A stretch of 64,000 nt of DNA from Bernardetia sp042180575. GTDB lineage: Bacteria > Bacteroidota > Bacteroidia > Cytophagales > Bernardetiaceae. Of this stretch, positions 35,368 to 46,000 are shown one piece after another. Within the stretch, counting starts at the first letter, position 1. Each line of letters begins with the position of its first letter. The stretch is from contig NZ_CP170094.1 in NCBI RefSeq assembly GCF_042180575.1, positions 5,332,001-5,396,000 on the forward strand, in the 5' to 3' direction. The translations under genes were made by a program, and so were the position numbers. The notes under the pieces were generated by a model. That model saw only the letters and a list, made by a program, of their open reading frames with translations. It made no database searches and was not told the origin of the DNA.

Positions 35368-38300
35368 TTACTGGAGTGATAGTAGCTGATAAAGTAATAG
35401 GAGTAGCAATAGAGCCTGCTCCTTCTACAGCAAAATCATAAACCCCTTCATCACAATCATCACTATTAACTGTAATTGTTGCTGTTCTTATTCCTAATGC
35501 AGCAGGTGTAAAAGTAACATTAAAAGTGATATCATTTCCTGCTGTAATAACTGCATTAGGAGTAAACCCACTCACTACAAATTCAGTATTATTTGTTCCT
35601 GTTACATCAATAGAAAAAATAGTAAGGTCTGTTGTTCCTGTATTTTGGATGGTGTAAGTAACTACTTTGCTTGTAGTTACATTTCCGAAGTCTGTGTTAT
35701 TTGCTATTGCGAGGGTAGTACTTCCATCTGCAATATCTGTACTGTTGGATTGGAGATTGATTTCTGAATCATTCAAAGGTACTCCTCCTTCAAATGCTCC
35801 CATATCTACTATACCATTCTGAATACGTGTACTTCCTACAAAATCTGTAGTAATTCCTGCTGGAATACTACCATTATCTCCTGTATCGATTGCTGGAGAG
35901 CCAATTACCAAATGCAAATCATTACTAGCAACACAAGTAAAATTTGGATTTTGATTGTATATCATTCCTGCACCTACTGTAGTACCAGCCATAGCACTAG
36001 TAGTTATTACAGTCTGATTAGCTTCTTCTACTAGAGTATGAGAAACATCTGTCGTACCTCCAAAATTCCACCAAGAACGCATTGTACGTGTGCTATTATC
36101 CCAAAAAATACTATTACGAATTATAGTATTGGAGTTTTCATAACTGACTATTACTCCACCACCTACGTTTTCTGTAAAAGAGCAATTTGTAATCGTAGAA
36201 TTGGAAGTGCCACTACTTCCATCATTAAATATAGCACTTCCTTCTCCACTAAATCCAATAGTTGTGTTTTTCACAAAGAAGCAGTTGGTTATGGTAGGGC
36301 TAGAAATACCATTTCTACCATTATTATATATAGCTCCTCCTCTTATTCTACACATATTTTGTGTAAAAGCACAATTTATGATAGTAGGACTTGAAACTCC
36401 GTTTAAACCATTATTTTCTATTGCTCCTCCATCTTGGTTACCCATATTTTGAGAAAATTTGCAATTAGAAATATATGGACTGGCATTTCCTCCATCTATA
36501 CCATTGTTATTTAATGCTCCTCCTCTATCAAAGGCAAGGTTTTGGTAAAAATTACAATTATCAATGCTTGGAGTAGATGAATTTCCTGTACCACCTCCAT
36601 CATTATAAAAACCTGCTCCACTAAAGTTTCTATCTACTGAAAAGTCATTAGCATTTCCTGCTGTGATAGAAAAGCCATCTAAGTGAGTAGAAGAGGATAC
36701 ATTTTTAGTATAAACAACATGATAAACATTTTCATCATAGTTGATATAGTCTATCCAATCAGTAGGAGGGCTGTTTACTTGATCATCTCCATTCAAATCT
36801 CCACTCAAAATAGTAGTATTAGTAGTAAAATCACGAGCATCTAGAACAGTTTGTGTAATTGCTCCTGTTTCTGTTCCTGCAAAACCACCATATACTTCTA
36901 CACCATTAGGTATTTTGAAGGTTGCTTTTCTTGGTTCTCCTGTTGTAGGATTGCCAGTAGCTATATCGTACTGTTGTGTAGGCTTGTATGTTCCCTTTGC
37001 TACGTAGATTTTAGAACCAACAGTAGCAACAGAAAGAGCTTTTTGTAGAGTAGCAAAAGCATTGGCAAAGTCAGTTCCTGTATTAGTATCATTTCCAGTC
37101 TCTTTTACATAATAATTTACAGGACACAAAAGCCCAGCATCTGTAATAACCCAGTTATTAGGAGCAGAAGTAAGTGTATTTCTTGCTGCTTCTCCTGCAC
37201 AGTAGTTTAGTTCTGCTGCTCCTAGTAGTACATTTGGTTTTACAGTTTGTGTTGCCCAGCCTGTGAGGGTTGCATCATAGTTAGTTTGGCTTAGACCAGA
37301 GTAATCAAGCATATTATTCATACTTGTAACACTACTAATATTCCAATTACCTATGTTTTGATTGAATGCAGAAGATGTAAACATTCTACTCATATCAACT
37401 ACATTTGATATATTCCAGTTACTAATATCCTGATTAAAGGGAGTTATACTAACTGATGCTCCAATTCCATCAAACATACCATTCATAATTATTACATTTT
37501 GTGTATTCCAATTACCAATAGGTTGATTAAAGGAGTCAGCTGAAGCAAACATATTACTTATAAAATTTACATTCTGTGTATTCCAATTACTAATAGATTG
37601 ATTGAAGGTAAATGAGTGATCAAACATTCCAGTCATATCTGTCACATTTTGTGTATTCCAACTACCAATGCTTTGATTGAAGTTAATAGCTCTTCGGAAT
37701 AAATAACTCATATTAGTCACGTTTTGTGTGTTCCAACTACTAATGCTTTGATTGAAATTAGTAGCTATTCTGAACATATAACTCATATTAGTCACATTCT
37801 GTGTGTTCCAATTATTGAGATTCCCATTAAAATTAGTGCATCCACTAAACATACTGGACATATCAGCTACTCCACTTAAGTTAGGAGCATCAGTAGCATT
37901 ATAAGTAAGGTTTGAGAAACCACTAAATGCGTAACTCATACTAGACCAAACTTGACTTCCCCACTCTTCAATAGTTCTTAATTTATTTTCTTGTGAGTTA
38001 GCCAAAAAACCTACATAAAAACGAGGAAAAGCTCCAGTAATGGCTATTTCGTAAGTATCATTATTTGCTAATCCTGTAATCTGATAGTTATTAGTAGTTA
38101 TTCCTGTGGCAGAACCATTTCCTACTCCTGCATTGGTTAGGTTTGTCCAAGTAATATCATAATTGTACCCTCCACCAGTAGTAGGAATAGTAATTGTTCC
38201 AGTGTTAGGTGTTGCTCCATCCGTAGTAATCCACGTAGTACGAAATGATCTTTCACTTGCTACAAAAGAAGTCGTTAGTGGAGTTCCTGTTTTGTAGTTT

Positions 38301-39400
38301 TGGTTGCTGCCACAATCTTTATTGTATTCGAATACGGTTACGTGGTAGGTTGTTCCTTCGGTCAGTCCTGTGATATTTACTTGGCTTCCTTCGCCATTAT
38401 AGACTACAAAACCACCGTCTAAGGCTGTTCCTGTTCCAAAAGCTGTATTGGCTGTATAAGTGGTGTTGTCTATTGGTGCGCTTGCGTTTACTGCCGAACC
38501 TGCTTTCAAGACTACAATACGGTTGTTTCCATTTCCACTTTTCATCCAGTAGATGTGTGCTGTGGTTTTGTCGCTGTTGGTATGGATAGAAGTAGCTTCT
38601 AGTGTCGGTTCGCTGCTATCATTGCTTTGATAAACTCCTTTCGGACTTGCCCAGTCTGCACTTGTGAAAGCTGGTGTAATGGTCGCTCCTACGCAGTTAT
38701 CAAAACTTCCTCCGTTGTAGATGGCATTGGCTGTAAATGAAGTTACGCCTGTGCCTATCGTAATGGGTACATTTTTGTCGCTTGTAAGTGTTCCTGTGAT
38801 GGTTAGGTTTGCATCTATCGTAATTCCTGCTGTATTTTCAAACTTGAAATGTAGAGGATTTTCTATTGTAAGTCCTGCAAAACCTGTGCTTTGTGCTGTA
38901 CTTCCATTAAACTCATAGCTTACTCCTGCTGTAAAAGTAGGTGTTGTGCTTGTAATAGAAGCCGAAATACCTCCTACATTTGCCGTTTTGATAATGGCTT
39001 GTTTGTAGAAAACGAGCTGTCCTGCTCCTGCTATCGTTCCTGTTGCTTGAAAGAAAAGTCTGTTTCTAACAAAAAGGTCATCGCCTGTACCGTCTGCAAG
39101 GGTAAGAGTAGCTCCGTTATTTATTTGCAAGATTCCATCAACTGAAACTTGGTCTAGTGTAATGCTTGTAGTAACTTGTGCTGTGTGTGAGCCACTAATC
39201 AAAATTGCTCCGTCTGATGAAGTTGGTGCAGATGCAGCAGCTACCCAGTCTGTACCATTGTAGCGTTGCCAGTTGGTGGGAGCGTTGAATGTTACTGCTC
39301 CGTTGGTACGGAAGTCGCCTGTGGTTTGGGCAAACGAAACCATCGGTAGAGTACAAAAAAATACGGCTACCAAAATTTGTAAGAATAGATTTTTTTTCAT
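32378..39400 (-). CDS. Giant T9SS-secreted surface protein with BspA-like, beta-helix and SprB-like repeats
   Basis: 2340 residues from ATG 39400, directly before the signal peptide (KKNLFLQILVAVFFCTLPM, cleavage after SFAQ); a start at 39430 would add ten unlikely residues. Domains in order: a beta-rich N-terminal region and an FN3-like stretch (about 25-400), BspA-like/DUF285 repeats (about 405-720; repeated NWNTQNVTNMSYMF), a parallel beta-helix (about 765-1175, starting near GNDTNTGTDFANAFATLQ), a choice-of-anchor-D domain (about 1210-1330), an SprB repeat, four alternating units of an Ig/SprB-like stretch plus a jelly-roll-like module (about 1345-2260), and a type A T9SS sorting domain (about 2263-2340; IYPNPSTGIFNVRF). 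It should be exported by the T9SS and anchored to the surface, probably for adhesion. Residues from about 1345 on are nearly identical to the protein at 53157-59222. A consensus promoter lies 173 bp upstream. Confidence 0.88.
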   Translation of the reverse strand: MKKNLFLQILVAVFFCTLPMVSFAQTTGDFRTNGAVTFNAPTNWQRYNGTDWVAAASAPTSSDGAILISGSHTAQVTTSITLDQVSVDGILQINNGATLTLADGTGDDLFVRNRLFFQATGTIAGAGQLVFYKQAIIKTANVGGISASITSTTPTFTAGVSYEFNGSTAQSTGFAGLTIENPLHFKFENTAGITIDANLTITGTLTSDKNVPITIGTGVTSFTANAIYNGGSFDNCVGATITPAFTSADWASPKGVYQSNDSSEPTLEATSIHTNSDKTTAHIYWMKSGNGNNRIVVLKAGSAVNASAPIDNTTYTANTAFGTGTALDGGFVVYNGEGSQVNITGLTEGTTYHVTVFEYNKDCGSNQNYKTGTPLTTSFVASERSFRTTWITTDGATPNTGTITIPTTGGGYNYDITWTNLTNAGVGNGSATGITTNNYQITGLANNDTYEIAITGAFPRFYVGFLANSQENKLRTIEEWGSQVWSSMSYAFSGFSNLTYNATDAPNLSGVADMSSMFSGCTNFNGNLNNWNTQNVTNMSYMFRIATNFNQSISSWNTQNVTNMSYLFRRAINFNQSIGSWNTQNVTDMTGMFDHSFTFNQSISNWNTQNVNFISNMFASADSFNQPIGNWNTQNVIIMNGMFDGIGASVSITPFNQDISNWNISNVVDMSRMFTSSAFNQNIGNWNISSVTSMNNMLDYSGLSQTNYDATLTGWATQTVKPNVLLGAAELNYCAGEAARNTLTSAPNNWVITDAGLLCPVNYYVKETGNDTNTGTDFANAFATLQKALSVATVGSKIYVAKGTYKPTQQYDIATGNPTTGEPRKATFKIPNGVEVYGGFAGTETGAITQTVLDARDFTTNTTILSGDLNGDDQVNSPPTDWIDYINYDENVYHVVYTKNVSSSTHLDGFSITAGNANDFSVDRNFSGAGFYNDGGGTGNSSTPSIDNCNFYQNLAFDRGGALNNNGIDGGNASPYISNCKFSQNMGNQDGGAIENNGLNGVSSPTIINCAFTQNMCRIRGGAIYNNGRNGISSPTITNCFFVKNTTIGFSGEGSAIFNDGSSGTSNSTITNCSFTENVGGGVIVSYENSNTIIRNSIFWDNSTRTMRSWWNFGGTTDVSHTLVEEANQTVITTSAMAGTTVGAGMIYNQNPNFTCVASNDLHLVIGSPAIDTGDNGSIPAGITTDFVGSTRIQNGIVDMGAFEGGVPLNDSEINLQSNSTDIADGSTTLAIANNTDFGNVTTSKVVTYTIQNTGTTDLTIFSIDVTGTNNTEFVVSGFTPNAVITAGNDITFNVTFTPAALGIRTATITVNSDDCDEGVYDFAVEGAGSIATPITLSATITPVSCAGGSTGAIDLTVTGGTGSATYLWNTGATTEDISGLAVGEYTVTISDGGTDYTATYEVGYDLNWTDLTNFTVNAEKELVKGATTGWDSDASSVERVIGDGGIVFTASETTNSYIVGLSYLNNNVGYSDIGYAIYLNRLGEVEVYQQGNYIGSHGNYVSGDIFRITRSGTTITYSKNGVPFRTQTNAKSTDLFVSATMFNASSSIPQVQFTSCPISLVVSTTSNSCPATTSGSAVASLVGEVLPVTYSWSGGGETTVSITGKPNGTYTVTATLASAGLVLTKSVVIGNIITWENESNVSVVGNVVSKTDTQGWTSGANSTQQLSPTVDGWVNNTITSTSTSYMFGLAKSNTDASYTSITYAWYVSKGGIAYPNYNAQSGAGVAYQVGDNLRVGREGSQIKFYKNEVVVYQSTVSTGERLVADVSIYTLNGTAGVLQNSFCGTTGGETYSSVVTNFDCGSGSSLGSIDVTGTGFTYSWSAPRFSTVSTEDISNLPANGYTLTLSKGGIDYSSSYLVGASLSWTGLTDFTQEGDNLKKTGTSNNWSSSANSTVSFEGDGGILFLAQPNASYMIGVSKAEGGAGYTSIDYAIYLAASGSVSIYEKGVFKGNFGTYQANDVFKIERFGSSIHYSKNGSSFYTSSTSSHSSLLADVSMHTGSGILPQVLFTDCPLSIDVTSSAASCPSSGVSATASLSGGVFSSTYEWKDAANNTVSSSATLSPQTDGGYYTVTATGSYGTLTKTVFLSYQNTFVNQTEVSVSGTTVTKSTSTASWSAGATTNTLAASSSGSILNTVAQKASYMFGLAIPNTIASYTSIKYAWYLTPSGVAYSSYNSTSGGSTTYQVGDKFSVARDGNMIKYFKNNVLIHQESAIMDALVGDVSIHTPNASAGSFVVSFCGSGARIPNKIQANETTTDVEKDTFSIYPNPSTGIFNVRFGTSLSADTQVTVFDGIGRSIKTQTFEKGSQKFTIDLKNQPKGIYLIHFNQNGNTYSKAIIVE

Positions 39401-40054
39401 TGAATTAGGTGTGGTTGTAACTAACCTCAAATTGAAGGTGTTTTTATCTAAGAAACTATCAATAAGCAGATTGATAAAATAAAGAAGGTTTTTTGACTGT
39501 TTTTATCAAAAATATATAGCAAATGAATAAAACATAAGCTAATAAACTGACAGTTAGATTTTTATAAGACTGCAAAGGTAAAGCACAATTTTTAATAAAG
39601 CAAAATAATTTTGTTTTATAGTAAAAATGGTACGTAAATGATTTTTAGTATAGAGTTTGAAATATAATTGCATTGGTTCGTAACCACTTGGTTTTTCTAT
39701 TTAAATCTTAAGAGTTTGGAAGCTAGATAATAGATAATTTGAAATCAAAATATCAGATAAACATAAGTAGTTTGTTTTTTGATATGGATTCATGTCTCAA
39801 CTATAACGCATTTTCTTAAAAAAACAAAAACTTAATATTTTGCCTTGCGTATTAACAAAGTAGAACCAATAAGCTGTTTTGTAATCAAAAATTCATATTT
39901 TTGTACTACTCAGTATTATTTGAGGGTTTATTTCTTTACAATCAACACAAAATCAACACGTTCTATTCATCTATCTATTTCTTTACTGCGTCGAAATAGG
40001 TAACTTGTATCTACTTATAAAATAAAAATATTTCGACTTACCCTATAATAGTCT
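39401..40054. other. Intergenic region between two divergent giant surface-protein genes
   Basis: 654 bp without a supportable gene. It holds a consensus promoter for the leftward gene (39573-39604) and, near the rightward gene, a 9-bp stem (gtcgaaata at 39990-39998, tatttcgac at 40029-40037) that ends 17 bp before the start codon. A TATTTTTG box at 39896-39903 could be the rightward -7 element, but a TTTG lies only 14 bp upstream of it, too close for the usual spacing. Confidence 0.65.
39573..39604 (-). promoter_or_regulatory. Bacteroidota-type promoter for the 2340-residue surface protein gene
   Basis: On the minus strand TTTG (39604-39601) is separated by 20 nt from TACCTTTG (39580-39573), an exact match to the TTTG/TAnnTTTG pattern of the primary sigma factor in Bacteroides and relatives. 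Transcription would start near 39566, giving a leader of about 165 nt. Confidence 0.65.
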
Positions 40055-43000
40055 ATGAAAAATATATTTACTGCTTTCCGTTTTTTTTCTTTTCTTTTTT
40101 TATTGCTGTTACTGACTGGGCATGGTTTGTTGGCACAAATTCCTGTTTCGGGTACTAATTATCAACATACTGCTTATACCAATACGGCTAATCAGAGAGA
40201 TATGGCAGTAGTAGATTTGAATAACGATGGACTTTTAGACGTGGTTACTGTTTCTGGAAGTGCTACAAGGACTTTAGAGGCAAGACTGAATAACGGAACT
40301 ACTTTAAATGTAGTAGCAACACCTACAGTAGCTGCAGATTTTAATGCACGCTCTCTAACAGCTGGAGATTTTGACAATGATGGCTTAGCAGATGTAGTAG
40401 TAGCTAATCCAAATAGTAGCACTTTATCTTTTTATAAAGGGAATGGAGATGGAACGTTTCAAAGTGAAGCAAGTATTTCTATGACACCCCCTAGTGATGT
40501 ACCTACTCAGGTTACATCAGTTGATATTAACAATGATGGTAATTTAGATTTAATTACATCACATAGTAGTGGAGATAGAATAAATATTCATTTAGGAAAT
40601 GGTAATGGTTCTTTTTCTCTTAATTTTGCTCGTTATGATGTGGGTAATCAACCAAATAGAGTATTGGTTAGAGATTTTAACAATGATAGTTTTTTAGATA
40701 TAATAGTTGGTACAAGTAGTGCTGCTAATTTTAGTTATCTTGAAAATGATGGAAGTACAAATTTTAATCTTCATACCATTACCACCTCAAATACGGGTTC
40801 GAGTACTTTTGAAGCTGGAGATTTTAACAGTGATGGTAATCTAGACCTTATTGTTGGGAGTGTCAATAGAAATGAAGTTACTATACATTATGGCACAACC
40901 AATAACGGAGCTAGTTACTTCAACCCAACATTTGCCCCCTTTCCTATCGGTACAGACTCAAGAGATATTAGTGTAGCCGATCTTAATAATGATAGCCATC
41001 TTGATTTTTTAATTACAGATTATGCAGGCACGCCCGTAAAGGCTCGTTTAGGAGATGGAGCAGGTAATTTCGGAGGAATTATACAAATAAGCAATGGACA
41101 ATCAGCTACGCAAAGAGTAGAGATTGCAGATATGAATAATGATGGAAGACTTGATATTGTATCGCACACAAATAATGATAAAATTGTAGTTTCAACTCAT
41201 ATATTTTCTACCTTTACCTCAACAGCAACAGGAGGAAACTGGAATAATGGAACTACATGGGTAGGTGGAGTTGTACCTACGTCAAGCTCAAATATTATCA
41301 TTGCTACTACTGGAATAAATAAGGTAACTGTAAATGTAAATAATATTTTAGCTAATTCTATTCAAATTAATCAAGGAGCTATTTTAGATTTTGGAAATAC
41401 CACAGGACATTCAATCAGTGAACTTTCTACAAATGCTGCTGTTGGAGTACGAACCCTTCGTATAGCTAGTGGTTCACTTCCTAGCCTTACTACAAATACT
41501 TTCATTACAAATGCTGGTTCATTGATAGAGTTTTATGGTACTACTGACTATGGCATACCCACGACTTTTACTGGAAGTAATTATAGAAACCTTACCATTT
41601 CTGGAACAAGTACAAAGTCACTTTCAGGCATTACCTCTATAAATAGGAACTTAATAGTTAATACAAATGCTATTTTTGATATTTCTTCTTCTCTAACTAT
41701 TAATGGAACAACAGATATTTTTGGTGAACTTTCCACTAGTAACTCATCAACCTTAACATATGATTTTGTAGGTAGTGTAACGGTTGCATCTGGAGGTACT
41801 TTCCAATTTAATCCATCTAATGCCACTTTTAATTTTGGTAGTGGAATTGAAAACAATGGTACTTTTGATATGGATGGCTTATCGAATATTAATTTTCTTG
41901 CCTCTCAAACTGTTTCAGGTTCTCAGCCTTTAGATATAAATACATCCACAAACCAACTTACTATTCCATCTGGTGTTAATCTTACTATTACAGGAGAAGT
42001 AAACTATATAGGTAACGCTAGAATAAACGGCACTGATGGAACTTCTCAAATCACGTTAGGAGCAAATGGAATTCTGAGAGCTGATGGAAACTCTTTGATG
42101 GCAACAGGTATATTAGATGCCTCTGGAAATAATAGTTTGGTACAATATACTAGAAATGGAGCTGCTACTGTAAAATCTTCTACTTATCACAATCTGCAAG
42201 TTTCCACAGCAAGTACAAAGACTTTGGGTGGAGATATTATTGTTAATGGAAACTTGACAATAGATAATAGTGTAACCCTTGATGTAGATAATACAAATAA
42301 CTATGCTATTGATATTAAGGGAGAGTGGAGCAACAACGGAACTTTTGAGGCAAGAAATGGTAAAGTAACATTTAGTGGGACTGGAACATCTCAAACGATA
42401 GGAGGAGCCAACAACACTACTTTTTATGATGTGGATTTTATTTCCCCTGCTGCAAACGAAATTACTCTAACAGGCACAACCGTTCCATCGCTGACTACAG
42501 TAGAGAATGATGTAACTTTTGGGGGTACAGGAACAAAAGTAGTATTAGAAGATAAAAACTTCTTGGTGGATGTAGGACTATTCGGCTTTAGTGCTAATTC
42601 ATTTTTTGTTACTAATGGTACAGGAACATTTCAGCGTCCGATTCCTTCAGCATCAAGGGCTTTTCCTGTAGGATACTCTATAAATACTTATACAGTTACT
42701 ACTGTTAGTGTTAGTGCTAATATGGGTATTGTAAAAGTAAAAGCAAGGGACTATCTCTCTGGGACACCCACACTCGCTGCTAATACGGGAGCAATAAAAG
42801 TGATTACAGAGATTACGCCTACTATTGCTGCTAATGCATCTATTTTTACAAATTGGACTAGTAACACAGCTATTTATAATACAACAGGTGTCGCTCTCTC
42901 TAGTCATGGTATATATTATGACAATGGTTTAGGTAGTGTAATAGATCAAGATATAACAGCTACTGCTGGTTTAACGACAGCATCGACGACCTCACAATCA

Positions 43001-46000
43001 TTAACTGCAAATACGACTTATTCGTTTGCTGTTTTTGTGCCACCTTCAAATCCTTTCATTACTACATGGAAAACAGATAATACAGGCACGACTAGTGCAA
43101 CAGAGATACTTATTCCTTTAGAGCCTAATACAAATTATAACTTTACTGTAGATTGGGGAGATAGTAACTCTGACACTTATAACGGATTAGGTAGTTCTTT
43201 AAATCCTATTCATGATTATGGTGTAGGAAATGAGGGTACATATACAGTTTCTATCACAGGAGATTTTCCACGTATTTATTTTAATAATAGTGGAGATAAA
43301 TTAAAACTACAAACCATCGAACAATGGGGAGATATAGCTTGGACAAGTATGGAATATGCTTTTTATGGGTGTTCTAATCTGACTACTATTGGAGCAGGTG
43401 CTACTAATACACCTAATTTAGGGGGGGGAGCAAACCTAAATAGAATGTTTAGTGATTGTATTTCTTTTGTTGGAGATCCAAATATGAATAATTGGAATAC
43501 TACATCAGTAACTCAAATGAGCAATATGTTTAGATCAGCAAGTTCATTCAATCAAAATATTGGAAGCTGGAATACAGCAGCAGTAACCGAGATGGTTAAT
43601 ATGTTTAATAATGCAGTTGCTTTCAATAATGGAGATATAGGCAATACAGGTAGTAATCCATTAAACTGGAATACAGGATTAGTTGGAAGTATGTCTTACA
43701 TGTTTTATAATACAACTGTTTTTAATCAACCTCTGAATTTTACATCGACAGCAGCAGTAACAGACATGCAAAGTATGTTTGACCAAGCTTCTATCTTTAA
43801 TCAAGATATTGGAACTTGGGATACAGACTTAGTTGTAAATATGGAAAATATGTTTAGAAAAGCCTATGTATTTAATAATGGAGAAGCAAGTGGTGCAAGT
43901 ACAAATCCTTTGAGTTGGAATACAACAACAGTAACCAAAATGAATGGAATGTTTCTTGACGCTTCTGCTTTTAATCAAAATTTAGGAGGCTGGGATATAT
44001 CAGGAATAACTACTCCAGTGAGTATGGAAAATATGCTTAATAATTGTGGAATGGATCAACTTGTTTACGATGCTACTCTCATAGGCTGGGCAGGACAAGC
44101 ATTAACTCCAAATGTACAACTAGGAGCAGCAGGGCGTACTTACTGTGCTGTTGCAGCTCATAATACGATTACATCAGCTCCTAATAACTGGACTATCACA
44201 GGCGATGCAATAGATGCTTCTTGTTTTCCTACGCAGCCTATTGGAAACCGAGGAATGTATTTTGATGGCGTGGATGACCAAATATCTATACCTCCTACTG
44301 CTGCCTTTGATGTTGGTGCAGAGGTTACTTACATGATGTGGGTAAAACCAAAAAGGCATGTTCTTAATGCAAGATTATTTAGAAGAGTTGGAGGAGGTAT
44401 AGATGATAAACGAATACACATCAATGGAGATGGAACAGTTCGATTATTCTTAAATATACCATCAGGGACTAATGTCAATTTTACAACTACCACCCAACTT
44501 CCATTAAATGAGTGGACACATATTGCTTGTACTTATCAAAGGAATGCCACAGCCAAAATTTATTTTAATGGCATGGAGGTAGCATCAGTCGCAACTACAA
44601 ATGATCCTCTTGGAAATGCAGGTACTACTGGTGCTTTAACTATAAATGATGGTCAGCTTTTTGAAGGGCAACTTGATGAATTTAAAATATTTACTAGTGT
44701 TCGTGATGCAGGACAGATTCAAGCTGATATGGCAAGTACTGCTATAAATACTACTGGTTTATTAGGTTACTGGGATTTTGAAAATGGAACAGGAGCTAAT
44801 GCATTAGATAGACAAACAAACACAACGCAACATAATGGTACACTTACAAACAGTCCCCTTTGGGCATTACGAGTAAAAAACACAAATGATAGTGGTGCAG
44901 AGAGTTTTAGAGATGTCATTAATGATGCTAATACACTTGCTGGGAAAAATTATATTGATTTTAGTATTCCGACTGCTACACCTCCTTATACTATATCTCC
45001 AGTAGCTAGTGCATTACCAACCATTACAGAAGATATTTTCATAGATGGTTATTCACAGTTTGGCTCATTGGTAAATACAAATGCAGTTGCAGGTGGTACG
45101 AATGCAGAACCCCTAATAGAAATAGAAGGAAGTACAATAGGTGGTACTACTACTGGTTTAACATTCACTAATGTAAATGCTACCGTACAGGGGTTAGTCA
45201 TTAATCGTTTTGGAGGAGAGGGGATTTCAATAAATGGTGGTACAGTAAATATCTATGGAAACTTTATTGGTACTGATTTTACAGGAAGTAGTAGTTCTAG
45301 TAATGGTTCAGGTATAAGAATTTCAGGAGGCATAAATCATCAAATCGGTGGAACTAGTTCTGAGTTCAGTAATCTAATTTCGGGTAATATTGGAACGGGA
45401 CTTTCTTTATCTGGAGGAACTGATAACGTAAATATACAACGTAATTATATTAGTACAGATAAAACAGGTAACAACTTACTAGCTAGTGCCACAGGAAGTA
45501 CAAATGGTCTTTTTGTAGGTAGTGGAACTAACATGATGATTGGTGGAAATACTATAGAACATACTAATATTATTTCTGCTCCTTCTACAACAGGACGAGC
45601 TATGTCAGTTGCTAATACAGGATCTTCAAATGTTATCATACAAGGAAATAATATTGGGGTAGGAGCTGATGGCTCTTCTGATTTAGGTGTTTCTATAGGT
45701 GTTTTGCTTACGAATGGCACAACTAATAATATATTAGGAGGAACTAGTGCAGCAGAAGGAAATATTATTGCCAATCATGCTACAGGAGTTTTAATAGTTG
45801 CTGCTAATACAGATAATCAAGTAGTGCGTTATAATCAAATTTATAATAATGGAATTGGTATCAACTTGAATACTGATGGAAATAACAACCAGACTACCCC
45901 AGTTATTAATACAGCTAATGAAGTTTTAATAGAGGGTAATTGTAACCCCTGTGCTGATGGTGATATAATAGATGTATATGTAGATAATATAAGTACGACT

